A DNA stretch of 64,000 nt. Origin: Paraburkholderia fungorum (GTDB taxonomy: Bacteria; Pseudomonadota; Gammaproteobacteria; Burkholderiales; Burkholderiaceae). Where the stretch lies: NCBI RefSeq assembly GCF_003610895.1, contig NZ_MCAS01000010.1:1-64000 (forward strand). The letters run 5' to 3'. The notes under the pieces were generated by a model. The model had not been told where the DNA came from and did no database searches. It was given only the letters and a program-made list of their open reading frames with translations. This document shows, one piece after another, positions 48,332-58,425 of the stretch. A program made the translations under genes and the position numbers. Position 1 is the stretch's first letter; every line of letters begins with the position of its first letter.

Positions 48332-50335
48332 CTAGGCTGCGGCGGCGCCCGCCCGGCGATGCTTCGAAAGCCGCTCTTCGGCTTCGGCCAGCCGTTCGGG
48401 CAGACCACGCAACACCACAATGTCGCTCGCGCGCAGCTTGGTGGACGGGTCCGGCTCCACGCCGCGAATACCGTGCCGCCGGATTGCCGTCACCTCGACG
48501 CCCAGATCGAACAGACCCAGTTCCGCCAGCGTGCGGCCTACCGCGTCCGAGTTTTCGTCGACCGGCACCGATTGTAGCCGCACCTGTTCGTGACCGTCGT
48601 CGTCTTCGACGTCGTCCGCGCCGTGGAAATAGCCGCGCAGCAGCGCGTAGCGCTCGTCGCGCATTTCCTCGACCCGCCGCACCACGCGCCGCATCGGCAC
48701 GCCCATCAGCACCAGCGTATGCGAAGCCAGCATCAGACTGCCCTCGACGATTTCAGGAATCACCTCGGTTGCGCCAGCGGCCAGCAGCTTTTCCAGGTCG
48801 GCGTCGTCGACGGTACGAACGATCACCGGCAGCGTGGGTTCCAGCTCGTGAATGTTGTGCAGCACGCGCAATGCCGACGGCGTGTTCGCGTAGGTAATCG
48901 CAATCGCCGCGGCGCGATGGATACCCGCGGCAAGCAGCGATTCGCGCCGCCCCGCGTCGCCGAACACCACCGATTCACCCGCCGCCGCCGCGGCCTGCAC
49001 GCGATCGGGGTCCAGGTCCAGCGCCACGTACGACAAGCCCTCGTGCTCCAGCATGCGCGCCAGATTCTGCCCCGCCCGGCCATAGCCGCAGATAATCACG
49101 TGGCCGCTTTGCTTCAGGCTCTGCGTCGCGATACGCGTCATCTGCAAGGACTGCATCATCCATTCCGTCGATGACAGCCGCAGCACGATTCGATCCGCAT
49201 TCTGGATCAGGAACGGCGCGGCCAGCATCGAGAGCAGCATCGCCGCGAGAATCGCCTGCAACAAGGTGGCGTCGACGAGATGCTTGTCGAGAATCAGGTT
49301 CAACAGCACGAAGCCGAATTCGCCGGCTTGCGCGAGGCCGATACCGGTACGCATCGCGACACCCGGCGACGCCCCGAACAGGCGCGAGAGCCCGGTCACC
49401 ATCACCGCCTTCAGCAGGATCGGGCCGACCAGAAAGCCGAGCACGATGAACGGGTGCTCCCAAACCACGCGCGGATTGAGCAGCATGCCGGTCGTGATGA
49501 AGAAGAGGCCGAGCAACACGTCGCGAAACGGTTTGATGTCCTCTTCCACCTGATGCCGATAAGGCGTTTCGGCGATCAACATGCCGGCGATGAACGCGCC
49601 GAGCGCAAGCGACAAGCCGAATTTGTCCGTGATGAACGCCGCGCCGAGCGTGACCAGCAACAGATTGAGGATGAACAGTTCCTGCGAACGGCGCCGCGCC
49701 ACCACGTTGAACCAGCGCGTCATGAAGCGCTGACCCACGATCAGCAGCAGGGCGAGAGCCACGACGATCTTGATGGCCGCCACCCCGAGCGCGCTGACGA
49801 GATCTTTCGAATCGCCGCCCAGCGCCGCAATGACGATCAACAGCGGCACCACGGCCAGATCCTGGAACAGCAGCACCCCGAAGATATTGCGGCCGTGCTC
49901 CGTTTCGATCTCGAGCCGCTCGGCCAGCATCTTGCTCACGATCGCCGTGGACGACATCGCCAGCGCGCCGCCCAGCGCCACGCTCGCCTGCCACGTGATA
50001 TGCACCCAGCGCTCCAGCACGAAGCCGAGCGTGACCGCCACCGCAATCGTGCCGATCACCTGCAGCAGGCCAAGGCCGAACACGAGCCGGCGCATGGAGC
50101 GCAGTTTGGAAAGCGAAAATTCCAGCCCGATGGAGAACATCAGAAACACGACGCCGAATTCGGCGAGGTTCTGTGCGCCCACCGAATCCGGAACCAGGCC
50201 GAACGCATGCGGCCCGACCACGATGCCGACCGTCAGATAGCCAAGCATCGGCGGAAGATTCAGGAAGCGAAAGACCACCACGCCCGCCACCGATGCCAGC
50301 AGCAGGAACAGCGTCATTTCGAGCGGGGAAATCAT
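48332..50335 (-). CDS. CPA2-family K+/H+ antiporter (Kef/YbaL-like) with TrkA domains
   Basis: A 667-residue antiporter: 12-13 membrane helices (residues 1-390) with FGVVFLMFSIGLEFSLSKLR, GGALAMSSTAIVSKMLAERLE, GVLLFQDLAVVPLL and AQAGEFGFVLL; a TrkA_N Rossmann domain (about 405-530; HVIICGYGRAGQNLARMLEHEGLSYVALDLDPDRV, FGDAGRRESLLAAGI); and a TrkA_C domain (about 575-650). The GYGRAGQ nucleotide site suggests gating by NAD(H) or similar. ATG 50335 is used; ATG 50317 (MTLFLLL) is possible. Divergent from kdsD. Controls cytoplasmic K+ and pH, or electrophile protection. Confidence 0.9.
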   Translation of the reverse strand: MISPLEMTLFLLLASVAGVVVFRFLNLPPMLGYLTVGIVVGPHAFGLVPDSVGAQNLAEFGVVFLMFSIGLEFSLSKLRSMRRLVFGLGLLQVIGTIAVAVTLGFVLERWVHITWQASVALGGALAMSSTAIVSKMLAERLEIETEHGRNIFGVLLFQDLAVVPLLIVIAALGGDSKDLVSALGVAAIKIVVALALLLIVGQRFMTRWFNVVARRRSQELFILNLLLVTLGAAFITDKFGLSLALGAFIAGMLIAETPYRHQVEEDIKPFRDVLLGLFFITTGMLLNPRVVWEHPFIVLGFLVGPILLKAVMVTGLSRLFGASPGVAMRTGIGLAQAGEFGFVLLNLILDKHLVDATLLQAILAAMLLSMLAAPFLIQNADRIVLRLSSTEWMMQSLQMTRIATQSLKQSGHVIICGYGRAGQNLARMLEHEGLSYVALDLDPDRVQAAAAAGESVVFGDAGRRESLLAAGIHRAAAIAITYANTPSALRVLHNIHELEPTLPVIVRTVDDADLEKLLAAGATEVIPEIVEGSLMLASHTLVLMGVPMRRVVRRVEEMRDERYALLRGYFHGADDVEDDDGHEQVRLQSVPVDENSDAVGRTLAELGLFDLGVEVTAIRRHGIRGVEPDPSTKLRASDIVVLRGLPERLAEAEERLSKHRRAGAAAA

Positions 50336-50484
50336 CGGCAAAAACGCATCGGTAAAGCGTCCTCGTTCGTCAGCGGAACCGCGCACGCCAAACGCCGTGC
50401 GACAAGGTTGTGGGGCCGTTAAAGACAGTAATAAAGGCAGTGGCTAGGGACAGCAGGCCCGGCGCGGCGAACAAGCGCCTTTGC

Positions 50485-50490
50485 TATACT
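50485..50490 (+). promoter_or_regulatory. -10 box directly before kdsD
   Basis: TATACT ends 6 nt before the ATG of kdsD. A start point 6-7 nt downstream would coincide with the ATG, giving a leaderless mRNA; no Shine-Dalgarno precedes this ATG. No convincing -35 is visible. Confidence 0.4.
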
Positions 50491-50496
50491 CCGCGA

Positions 50497-51480
50497 ATGA
50501 TAGCGAAAATCAATGGCGACCGGGCACTCGCGCTCGCTCGCGACGTGCTCGACATCGAAGCGGACGCCGTGCGCGCGCTTCGCGATCAACTCGACGATGG
50601 TTTCGTCGGGGCGGTCGACTTCATCCTGGGCTGCCGCGGACGCGTCGTCGTTTCCGGCATCGGCAAATCCGGCCACGTGGCCCGCAAGCTCGCGGCCACG
50701 CTCGCCAGCACCGGCACACCGGCGTTCTTCGTTCACCCGGCGGAAGCAAGCCACGGCGACCTCGGCATGGTCACGGCAGACGACGTCTTCCTCGCGCTGT
50801 CCAATTCCGGTGAAACTGAAGAACTCGTGGCGATCCTGCCGCTCATCAAGCGGCTCGGCGCCAAGCTGATTGCCATGACGGGCCGCCCGTCATCGAGTCT
50901 CGCACAACTCGCCGACGTGCATCTGAATTCTGGCGTGTCAAAAGAAGCCTGTCCGATGAATCTTGCGCCCACCGCCAGCACCACCGCCGCGCTCGCGCTC
51001 GGCGATGCACTCGCGGTCGCGGTACTGGACGCGCGCGGCTTTGGCCGCGACGACTTCGCCCGCTCGCATCCGGGCGGCGCGCTCGGCCGGCGCCTGCTTA
51101 CTTATGTCCGCGACGTGATGCGCACCGGTGAACAGGTACCGAAGGTGACGCCCACGGCCACCGTGCGCGACGCGCTGTTCCAGTTGACCGCCAAGCGCAT
51201 GGGCATGACGGCGATCGTCGATCACGACGATCGCGTGACCGGCATTTTCACCGACGGCGACTTGCGCCGCGTGCTTGAACGCGACGGCGATTTCCGCGAA
51301 CTGTCGATCGCCTCGGTGATGACCGCCGGCCCGCGCACGATCGGTCCGGATCAACTTGCTGTCGAAGCCGTGGAACTGATGGAGCGCCATCGCATCAATC
51401 AGATGCTGGTCGTCGACGAGGCAGGCAAGCTGATCGGCGCACTCAATATGCACGACCTGTTTTCGAAGAAGGTGATCTGA
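50497..51480 (+). CDS. kdsD: Arabinose-5-phosphate isomerase
   Basis: A 327-residue KpsF/GutQ-family enzyme that converts ribulose-5-phosphate to arabinose-5-phosphate for Kdo synthesis. SIS domain (residues 35-180; VVVSGIGKSGHVARKLAATLASTGTPAFFVHPAEASHGDLGM, ALSNSGETEELV) and two CBS domains (about 205-325; MRTGEQVPKVTPTATVRDAL; VMTAGPRTIGPDQLAVEAVELMERHRINQMLVVDE). ATG 50497 gives the family N-terminus. Its TGA shares one base with the kdsC ATG, so the Kdo/LPS-transport genes form one operon from here. Confidence 0.95.
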   Translation: MIAKINGDRALALARDVLDIEADAVRALRDQLDDGFVGAVDFILGCRGRVVVSGIGKSGHVARKLAATLASTGTPAFFVHPAEASHGDLGMVTADDVFLALSNSGETEELVAILPLIKRLGAKLIAMTGRPSSSLAQLADVHLNSGVSKEACPMNLAPTASTTAALALGDALAVAVLDARGFGRDDFARSHPGGALGRRLLTYVRDVMRTGEQVPKVTPTATVRDALFQLTAKRMGMTAIVDHDDRVTGIFTDGDLRRVLERDGDFRELSIASVMTAGPRTIGPDQLAVEAVELMERHRINQMLVVDEAGKLIGALNMHDLFSKKVI

Positions 51481-52040
51481 TGCCCGTCGCGCCCCTTACC
51501 GCCACTGAACGCGCAAGCCGCGTCAAGCTGATGATTTTCGACGTCGACGGCGTGCTGACCGACGGCGGCCTGCTGTTTACGGCGGAAGGCGACACCATGA
51601 AGGCGTTCAACTCCATGGACGGCCACGGCATGAAGCTGCTGCGCGAGGCCGGCATCGAGACGGCGATCATCACCGGGCGCAAATCGGGCATCGTCGCGGC
51701 GCGGGTGAAGGAAATGAATATCACGCACGTCTATCAGGGCGTGCAAGACAAACCCCAGGCGTTTGCCGACCTGCTCAAGCAAACCGGCCTCACAGCGGAA
51801 CAGTGCGGCTACATGGGCGACGACTGGGTCGACCTCGGCGTGATGCTGAAGGTCGGCTTCGCGGCGGCGCCGGCCAATTCGCACCCTGAAGTGATCGCGC
51901 GTGCCCATTGGGTCAGCGAGGCGCGCGGCGGCCACGGCGCGGCACGGGAAGTCTGCGACACCCTGCTGCGCGCGCAGCACAAATATGAAGCGCTGCTCGC
52001 GGCAGCCTGTAGCGGCGAACAGCGGGGCCTCGTCGGATGA
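51480..52040 (+). CDS. kdsC: 3-deoxy-D-manno-octulosonate 8-phosphate phosphatase
   Basis: A 186-residue HAD phosphatase producing Kdo from Kdo-8-P. Motif I is MIFDVDGVLTDGGL (nucleophile Asp in FDVDG), motif II in AIITGRKS, motif III the lysine in GVQDKPQAF, and motif IV GYMGDDWVDLGVM. Length and lack of a cap domain fit the tetrameric C0 HAD class. Its end overlaps lptC by ATGA. Confidence 0.96.
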   Translation: MPVAPLTATERASRVKLMIFDVDGVLTDGGLLFTAEGDTMKAFNSMDGHGMKLLREAGIETAIITGRKSGIVAARVKEMNITHVYQGVQDKPQAFADLLKQTGLTAEQCGYMGDDWVDLGVMLKVGFAAAPANSHPEVIARAHWVSEARGGHGAAREVCDTLLRAQHKYEALLAAACSGEQRGLVG

Positions 52041-52645
52041 ATCAGTTTCGCTGGACCTCGCTGATTCCGCTCGTCGCAATGGCGGCGCTCGCCGGCATTA
52101 CGTGGTGGCTTCTGCAGGCCACGCTGCCGCGGCCAAACGAAAGCCTGGTGCGCCCCAAGGAGCACACGCCCGACTATTTCGCGGACAACTTCTCGGTGTC
52201 CGAACTCGATCAATCGGGTTCGACGCAATACCGTCTGACCGCCCAGTCCCTCATTCATTACGAGGACGACGAGCTGAGCGATCTGGTCAAGCCGGCCATG
52301 CGCGCGTTCCAGCCGGGCAAGCCGATTGTCACCGCGACCGGCGACACCGGCACGGTCAACGCCGACGCCTCGATCGTCAATTTATACGACAACGCGCGCA
52401 TCATACGGGCCGCCGGCAACGGCGATCCGCAGATGCAGGCCGATTCGCAGCATTTTAGGGTGCTGGTCAACGACGATGTGATCGAGACCGAAAAGCCGGT
52501 TAAACTTCAGCGCGGCATGTCTGTGATGACTGCCAGCGGCATGAACTACAACAACGTCACCCGGGTGATGCAGCTGTTCGGCAATGTGAAGGGCGCGATT
52601 GCCGCGTCCGAAGGCTCCGCCAGCTCGCCCAAGCAACCCGGGTAA
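52037..52645 (+). CDS. lptC: LPS export system protein LptC
   Basis: A 202-residue inner-membrane protein with one N-terminal anchor (SLIPLVAMAALAGITWWLLQA, about 7-28) and a periplasmic beta-jellyroll (DYFADNFSVSELDQSGSTQYRLTAQSLIHYEDDELSDLVKP; VETEKPVKL-like final strands). It hands LPS from the LptBFG transporter to LptA. Position between kdsC and lptA is conserved. Confidence 0.93.
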   Translation: MNQFRWTSLIPLVAMAALAGITWWLLQATLPRPNESLVRPKEHTPDYFADNFSVSELDQSGSTQYRLTAQSLIHYEDDELSDLVKPAMRAFQPGKPIVTATGDTGTVNADASIVNLYDNARIIRAAGNGDPQMQADSQHFRVLVNDDVIETEKPVKLQRGMSVMTASGMNYNNVTRVMQLFGNVKGAIAASEGSASSPKQPG

Positions 52646-52665
52646 TCCATTCCAGGCGTGACTGC

Positions 52666-53337
52666 ATGAACGAATCGTTCCCCCGTTTTGACACCGGCCG
52701 CTCGCGCACCCTGTCCGCGTGCCGCGCCGGACTCGCTGCGCTGATCGTCGCGTTGCCGCTCGCCGGCTTCGCGCCGCTTGCGCACGCCGACCGCGCCGAC
52801 AAGGACAAGCCGCTGAACGTCGAAGCGGACAACATGACTTACGACGACCTCAAACAGGTCAACATCTTCACCGGCCATGTGGTCGCCACCAAAGGCACGA
52901 TCGTGATCAAGGCCGATCGGGTCGAAGTGACGCAAGACCCACAGGGCTATCAGTACGCCACCGGCACATCGAGCGGCGGCAATCTGTCGTATTTCCGCCA
53001 GAAACGCGAAGGTCTTGATGAATACATCGAAGGCACGGCCGTTCGTATCGACTACGACGGCAAGCAGGATCTGACCACGCTCACCACCAACGCTACCGTG
53101 AAGCGCCTGCAAGGCCTCTCGACGGTAATGGATCAGGTGCACGGCAGCGTCATCACATATGACGGCCAGAACGACTTCTACACCGCAAAGGCAGGCAAGG
53201 ACGTCGCCAGCCCGGGCAACCCGACTGGCCGCGTGCGCGCGATGCTGTCGCCACGCAATGGCGGCCCCGTGCCGTTGAACGGCGCGTCTGCCACGCTCGC
53301 GCCGTCCACCACGATCCAGGGAGCACCGAGTCAGTGA
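52666..53337 (+). CDS. lptA: LPS export system protein LptA
   Basis: A 223-residue periplasmic bridge protein. The signal peptide ends near ALIVALPLAGFAPLAHA; the OstA-like fold begins DKPLNVEADNMTYDDLKQVNIFTGHVVATKGTIVIKADRVEV and continues YFRQKREGLDEYIEGTAVRIDYDGKQDLTTLTTNATVKRL. It polymerises between LptC and LptD to carry LPS across the periplasm. The last ~45 residues are a Pro/Ala-rich tail. Its TGA overlaps the GTG of lptB. Confidence 0.94.
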   Translation: MNESFPRFDTGRSRTLSACRAGLAALIVALPLAGFAPLAHADRADKDKPLNVEADNMTYDDLKQVNIFTGHVVATKGTIVIKADRVEVTQDPQGYQYATGTSSGGNLSYFRQKREGLDEYIEGTAVRIDYDGKQDLTTLTTNATVKRLQGLSTVMDQVHGSVITYDGQNDFYTAKAGKDVASPGNPTGRVRAMLSPRNGGPVPLNGASATLAPSTTIQGAPSQ

Positions 53338-54119
53338 GTTCTTCCGCGTCCCTCCCCAATCGCAAACCGGCCGGCACCAGCAGTTCGCTGGTGGTCCGTA
53401 ACCTGAAAAAACGCTACGGCTCGCGCACCGTCGTCAAAGACGTCTCGCTCGACGTGAAAAGCGGCGAAGTGGTTGGTCTGCTCGGTCCGAATGGCGCCGG
53501 CAAAACCACCTCGTTCTATATGATCGTCGGCCTCGTGCCGCTCGACGCGGGTGAAATCGATCTGGACGGCAAATCGATCAGCTTGCTGCCGATTCACAAG
53601 CGCGCGTCGCTGGGCTTGTCGTATCTGCCGCAGGAAGCATCGGTATTCCGCAAGCTCACCGTCGAGGAAAACATTCGCGCGGTGCTGGAATTGCAGGTCG
53701 AAGACAACGGCAAGCGGCTCAGCAAGGACACCATCACGAACCGCACCGAGGCCTTGCTCGACGAACTGCAGATCGCTCACCTGCGTGAGAATCCGGCACT
53801 GTCGCTATCCGGCGGCGAGCGCCGGCGGGTTGAAATCGCACGTGCGCTGGCTACCAATCCAAGCTTTATTCTGCTCGACGAACCGTTCGCCGGTGTCGAT
53901 CCGATCGCGGTGCTGGAAATCCAGAAGATCGTCAAATTTCTGAAGCAGCGTAATATCGGCGTGCTGATCACCGACCACAACGTGCGCGAGACCCTCGGCA
54001 TTTGTGATCACGCTTACATCATCAGCGACGGCAGCGTGCTGGCCGCCGGTGCGCCAAGCGACATCATCGAAAACGAAAGCGTGCGGCGCGTCTATCTGGG
54101 CGAACACTTCCGCATGTAA
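53334..54119 (+). CDS. lptB: LPS export ABC transporter ATP-binding protein LptB
   Basis: A 261-residue ATPase powering LPS extraction. Walker [11 protein letters not shown] (about 56-65), Q-loop [16 protein letters not shown], signature [15 protein letters not shown], Walker [17 protein letters not shown] and H-loop [19 protein letters not shown]. An N-terminal Ser/Pro/Ala extension of about 18 residues precedes the core. GTG start overlaps the lptA stop. rpoN follows 185 bp downstream. Confidence 0.97.
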   Translation: MSSSASLPNRKPAGTSSSLVVRNLKKRYGSRTVVKDVSLDVKSGEVVGLLGPNGAGKTTSFYMIVGLVPLDAGEIDLDGKSISLLPIHKRASLGLSYLPQEASVFRKLTVEENIRAVLELQVEDNGKRLSKDTITNRTEALLDELQIAHLRENPALSLSGGERRRVEIARALATNPSFILLDEPFAGVDPIAVLEIQKIVKFLKQRNIGVLITDHNVRETLGICDHAYIISDGSVLAAGAPSDIIENESVRRVYLGEHFRM

Positions 54120-54304
54120 GTGCACAAGGGATTACCGGCGATGCGAGCGCGCACCCGCCGGACCCTTTGCGGCATCCCCACATCAGCATTTTTGACCTGG
54201 GCCGTCCCGCGCCCAGCGCCGCCGAAAACGGGCGCACGCGTAATTGCGAATGTCGCAATGTATCGCGGTCGTGGCAAACTCTCTACAATGAATCTCAACT
54301 TGCC

Positions 54305-55822
54305 ATGAAAGCCAGCCTCCAACTCCGCCTATCGCAGCATCTTGCGCTGACCCCGCAACTGCAGCAGTCCATCCGGCTGCTTCAGCTGTCTACGCTCGAA
54401 CTGCAGCAGGAAGTCGCAATGGCGATCTCGCAGAATCCGCTCCTCGAAAACGAGGACGACTGGATCGCGAGCCCCCTGCGCGTGGCGGCCGACGGTTCGT
54501 TGATCGCCCAGGCGCCCAATTCCTCCGCACCGCCCGACCAGATGGGCGGCAATAGCTCGTCTTCGTCCACCAGCAGCAGCGAGCGCGCCGATAACGGCGA
54601 GCCGCAGGGCGTGGATGAATACAACGGCCTCGCGAGCGACGGCAGCGGCGAAGCGTCGCAATGGAACCTCGACGACTACGGCCGCTCCGGCAATGCCTCA
54701 GACGACGACGATCTGCCGCCGCTGCAAATCCACGAGTCGAGCACCTCGCTGCGCGATCACCTGATGGCGCAACTTCGCGTCACCCAGGCGAGCCAACGCG
54801 ACCGCGCACTCATCACGTTCCTGATCGAATCGCTCGACGACGACGGCTACCTTGCCGCCACGCTCGACGAAGTGCTGACCGATCTGCCCGACGAGCTCGA
54901 AGTCGATCTCGACGAAATGAACGCCGCGCTCGCATTGCTGCACAGCTTCGACCCGGCAGGGGTCGGCGCGCGCTCCGCGTCCGAATGTCTCAAGCTGCAA
55001 TTGCTGCGACTCGACCAGTCGCCTACGCGCACGCTTGCGCTCGACATCGTCGCCCACCATCTGGAACTGCTCGCGGCACGCGACTTCACGCGCCTGCGCA
55101 AGCATCTGAAGGCGAACGACGACGATCTGCGCGATGCGCATAGCCTGATCCGCTCGCTCGAGCCGTTTCCCGGCGCCGCTTACGGCAAGGCGGAAGCGGA
55201 CTATGTCGTGCCGGACATCATGGTGCGCAAAACGGCACAGGGCTGGCAGGCGGAACTCAACCCGGAAGTGGTGCCGAAGCTGCGGATCAACCATCTGTAC
55301 GCGAATATTCTGCGCAATAACCGCGGCGATCCGGGCAGCGGATCGTTGCGCCAGCAACTGCAGGAAGCACGCTGGCTGATCAAAAATATCCAGCAGCGGT
55401 TCGAGACGATCCTCCGGGTCGCGCAGGCTATTGTCGAGCGTCAAAAGAGCTTTTTTGTTCATGGCGAAATTGCCATGCGCCCCTTGGTTTTGCGAGAAAT
55501 TGCTGATACGCTGGGCCTACACGAGTCAACTGTCTCGCGTGTGACAACCGGTAAATACATGCTGACCCCATTCGGGACGCTTGAATTTAAGTACTTCTTC
55601 GGATCACACGTTTCGACTGACACGGGCGGCGCGGCCTCTTCCACGGCCATTCGCGCGCTCATCAAGCAACTGATAGGAGCGGAAAACCCGAAATCTCCTC
55701 TTTCAGACAGCCGCATAGCCGAACTGCTGGCGGAACAGGGCTTCGTGGTCGCACGGCGTACCGTTGCGAAGTATCGCGAAGCACTCAAGATTCCGGCAGT
55801 CAACCTGCGCAAGTCTCTGTAG
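54305..55822 (+). CDS. rpoN: RNA polymerase sigma-54 factor
   Basis: A 505-residue sigma-54. Region I ([37 protein letters not shown]) contacts activators; an acidic, Ser-rich region II (about 60-150) follows; the core-binding domain starts [39 protein letters not shown]; the [52 protein letters not shown] and the RpoN box [15 protein letters not shown] bind promoters. ATG 54305 is the family start; longer frames to 54167 are not. Located, as usual, downstream of lptB and upstream of hpf. Confidence 0.97.
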   Translation: MKASLQLRLSQHLALTPQLQQSIRLLQLSTLELQQEVAMAISQNPLLENEDDWIASPLRVAADGSLIAQAPNSSAPPDQMGGNSSSSSTSSSERADNGEPQGVDEYNGLASDGSGEASQWNLDDYGRSGNASDDDDLPPLQIHESSTSLRDHLMAQLRVTQASQRDRALITFLIESLDDDGYLAATLDEVLTDLPDELEVDLDEMNAALALLHSFDPAGVGARSASECLKLQLLRLDQSPTRTLALDIVAHHLELLAARDFTRLRKHLKANDDDLRDAHSLIRSLEPFPGAAYGKAEADYVVPDIMVRKTAQGWQAELNPEVVPKLRINHLYANILRNNRGDPGSGSLRQQLQEARWLIKNIQQRFETILRVAQAIVERQKSFFVHGEIAMRPLVLREIADTLGLHESTVSRVTTGKYMLTPFGTLEFKYFFGSHVSTDTGGAASSTAIRALIKQLIGAENPKSPLSDSRIAELLAEQGFVVARRTVAKYREALKIPAVNLRKSL

Positions 55823-55992
55823 CCCGCCGCCTCCCGCGACGGGCATTTACCGGCCGCTCCGCAGTTGGCGGACAGGCCGGCCGATGCGACCTGCCAGAAG
55901 TCAGTCACCGGGGGGCGACTCAGGCAAGCCGACAGATCGACCGGACCTTCGTCATCGTGCGGAACAAGCGGCCTCTAGCTTGGAGAAGCACT

Positions 55993-56349
55993 ATGAATCT
56001 GCAGATCAGTGGACACCACCTCGAAGTAACGCCTGCGTTGCGCGAATACGTGATCACCAAACTGGATAGGGTGCTAAGACATTTCGATCAGGTAATCGAC
56101 GGCAGTGTGGTCCTCTCGGTCGACAACCACAAGGAAAAGGAAAAGCGTCAAAAGGTTGAAATCAACCTGCATCTCAAGGGCAAGGATATCTTCGTCGAGA
56201 GTTGTGACAGCGACCTCTACGCTGCGATCGATCTGATGATCGACAAGCTCGACCGGCAAGTGATACGCCATAAGGATCGCCTGCAAGGCCATCAGCACGA
56301 CGCGATCAAGTACCAGCCGGCACCGCTACTGGATGTGCCGCCGCAATAA
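55993..56349 (+). CDS. hpf: Ribosome hibernation promoting factor (short HPF)
   Basis: A 118-residue HPF/YfiA-type protein: [70 protein letters not shown] then [29 protein letters not shown], the beta-alpha-beta-beta-beta-alpha fold with a basic C-terminal helix. It binds the 30S decoding region and forms 100S dimers in stationary phase. ATG 55993 has TTGGAGA at 7-8 nt. A terminator follows within the rpoN-rapZ gene string. Confidence 0.95.
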   Translation: MNLQISGHHLEVTPALREYVITKLDRVLRHFDQVIDGSVVLSVDNHKEKEKRQKVEINLHLKGKDIFVESCDSDLYAAIDLMIDKLDRQVIRHKDRLQGHQHDAIKYQPAPLLDVPPQ

Positions 56350-56412
56350 GGAAGATTAGAAGGCTTTTTTCACATTCCTTCGTTTTCCCCATTTGCCGTT
56401 ATTTGTTCAGCC

Positions 56413-56439
56413 AAACCGCCCGAGACCGGGCGGTTTTTC
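56413..56439 (+). terminator. Rho-independent terminator after hpf
   Basis: AACCGCCC...GGGCGGTT stem with a short loop, followed by TTTTT, 64 nt after the hpf stop. It separates hpf from ptsN. Confidence 0.85.
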
Positions 56440-56710
56440 GTTTGTGGACCGCTTTCTCGCCCTGCGGCACAGATCGGATCAATCCTGCGAAGAAACCCAT
56501 GATGCATGGATGGCGCGCCGCACCATCCATGGCTACCCTGATCTATAATGTTCCGGTTACCATCGGGGTCAAGCAAGCTCAAAGGGAAAACGGTCGGCCG
56601 GAGTCCTGTGCTTTCGGACTCCAACGCACGTCGCCGCGAGCATCAAACGAATGGAACACCACTCAAACGCCCCAGCGAGGAGAACCCAGGCCACGTTTTC
56701 GCCTGTCAAC
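56440..56710 (+). promoter_or_regulatory. ptsN promoter and structured leader
   Basis: A perfect TATAAT (56544-56549) indicates a promoter for ptsN-hprK-rapZ, without a strong -35. The resulting ~155-nt leader holds a 7-bp hairpin GGAGTCC-N9-GGACTCC (56600-56622). No riboswitch class was recognised. Confidence 0.5.
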
Positions 56711-57166
56711 ATGAATCGTTTAGCCAAATTTCTTCCCCTCGAGAACGTCGTCGTCGGACTATCGGTCACCAGCAAGAAGCGCGTATTCGAGCAAGCGGGC
56801 CTGATCTTCGAGAACCAGAACGGCATCGCCCGTAGCACGGTCACTGACAATCTGTTTGCGCGTGAGCGCCTCGGATCGACGGGGCTCGGCGAAGGCGTCG
56901 CGATTCCGCACGGCCGGATCAAAGGCTTGAAGCAACCGCTCGCCGCGTTCGTCCGGCTTGCCGAACCCATCCCCTTCGAATCGCCCGACGGCCAGCCGGT
57001 CTCGCTGCTGATCTTCCTGCTTGTGCCCGAACAGGCCACCCAGCAGCACCTCGAAATCCTTTCGGAAATCGCCCAGTTGCTGTCCGACCGCGAGGCCCGC
57101 GAGCGCCTGCACACGGAAGAAGACCGCGAATCGTTGCATCGCCTGCTCACTCAGTGGCAACCTTGA
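56711..57166 (+). CDS. ptsN: Nitrogen-PTS EIIA component
   Basis: A 151-residue EIIA(Ntr). The phosphorylated histidine lies in GVAIPHGRIKGLKQPLAAFVRL (about H66), and LIFLLVPEQATQQHLEILSEIAQLLSD is the C-terminal family block. It accepts phosphate from NPr and regulates potassium and nitrogen/carbon balance rather than transporting sugar. ATG 56711 (MNRLAKFLPLENVVV) is canonical; the frame to 56651 is leader. hprK follows after 185 bp. Confidence 0.95.
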   Translation: MNRLAKFLPLENVVVGLSVTSKKRVFEQAGLIFENQNGIARSTVTDNLFARERLGSTGLGEGVAIPHGRIKGLKQPLAAFVRLAEPIPFESPDGQPVSLLIFLLVPEQATQQHLEILSEIAQLLSDREARERLHTEEDRESLHRLLTQWQP

Positions 57167-57351
57167 TGCATCGGCGATTGTCCGCGGACCGCTTACCCGG
57201 CGGCTTATCCACCTGCTTATGCGTCCGCTCATGTATCCGCCATGTATCCGGTTACCCGCCGCCGGCGTGCAGGTACAGTTGAGCAAGAAAAACGGTCCGC
57301 GTTAGCGCCCCTCTTTGCCCGGCAAGCGGCCCACACTGGAGTCACTGACTC

Positions 57352-58320
57352 ATGGATACGTCCAGCATCAACGCCCAGAGCATTTTCGACGACAACGCCG
57401 CCACGCTGAAACTGAGCTGGCTGACGGGGCATGAAGGCTGGGAGCGCGGCTTTTCTTCGGAATCGGTCGCCAATGCCACGTCGAGCGCCGACCTCGTCGG
57501 CCATTTGAACCTGATCCACCCGAACCGGATCCAGGTGCTCGGCGACGCCGAGATCGACTACTACAAGCGCCAAACCGACGAAGACCGCTCGCGCCACATG
57601 GCCGAGCTGATCGCGCTGGAACCGCCATTTCTGGTGGTGGCGGGCGGCGTCGCGGCACCCCCTGAACTGGTGCTGCGCTGCACGCGCTCGTCCACGCCGC
57701 TCTTCACCACGCCAATGTCGGCCGCCGCGGTGATCGACAGCCTGCGCCTTTATATGTCGCGCATTCTCGCGCCGCGCGCCACGCTGCACGGCGTGTTTCT
57801 CGACATTCTCGGCATGGGCGTGCTGCTCACCGGCGATTCTGGTCTCGGCAAAAGCGAACTTGGGCTGGAACTGATCAGCCGTGGCCACGGCCTCGTCGCC
57901 GACGACGCGGTGGATTTCGTGCGCCTCGGCCCGGATTTCGTCGAAGGGCGCTGCCCGCCGCTGCTGCAAAACCTGCTCGAAGTACGCGGTCTCGGCCTGC
58001 TCGACATCAAGACAATCTTCGGTGAAACCGCGGTACGCCGCAAAATGAAGCTGAAACTGATCGTGCAACTGGTGCGCCGTCCCGACGGTGAATTCCAGCG
58101 ACTGCCGCTGGAAAGCCAGACCGTCGACGTACTTGGCTTGCCGATCAGCAAAGTCACGATTCAGGTTGCGGCCGGCCGCAATCTCGCGGTGCTGGTCGAA
58201 GCGGCCGTGCGCAACACGATCCTGCAATTGCGCGGCATCGATACGCTGCGCGACTTCATGGATCGCCAGCGCCTCGCCATGCAGGACCCGGACAGCCAGT
58301 TTCCCGGCAAATTGATCTGA
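57352..58320 (+). CDS. hprK: HPr kinase/phosphorylase
   Basis: A 322-residue bifunctional enzyme that phosphorylates and dephosphorylates a serine of HPr-type proteins. N-terminal domain (1-130; [17 protein letters not shown]), then the catalytic domain with [40 protein letters not shown] (Walker A GDSGLGKS at about 161-168) and the signature [11 protein letters not shown]...FGE. Usual length is 310-325. Linked with ptsN and rapZ as in other beta-proteobacteria. Confidence 0.96.
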   Translation: MDTSSINAQSIFDDNAATLKLSWLTGHEGWERGFSSESVANATSSADLVGHLNLIHPNRIQVLGDAEIDYYKRQTDEDRSRHMAELIALEPPFLVVAGGVAAPPELVLRCTRSSTPLFTTPMSAAAVIDSLRLYMSRILAPRATLHGVFLDILGMGVLLTGDSGLGKSELGLELISRGHGLVADDAVDFVRLGPDFVEGRCPPLLQNLLEVRGLGLLDIKTIFGETAVRRKMKLKLIVQLVRRPDGEFQRLPLESQTVDVLGLPISKVTIQVAAGRNLAVLVEAAVRNTILQLRGIDTLRDFMDRQRLAMQDPDSQFPGKLI

Positions 58321-58425
58321 ATCCGCGGCACCCCGTGGCGTTGTGTCAGGACCGCAAACGGCGGCTGTCGCGGCACGCGCACGGGGACCAGATGCTATGA
58401 TGAACTGTACGGATTCCACGACTCC

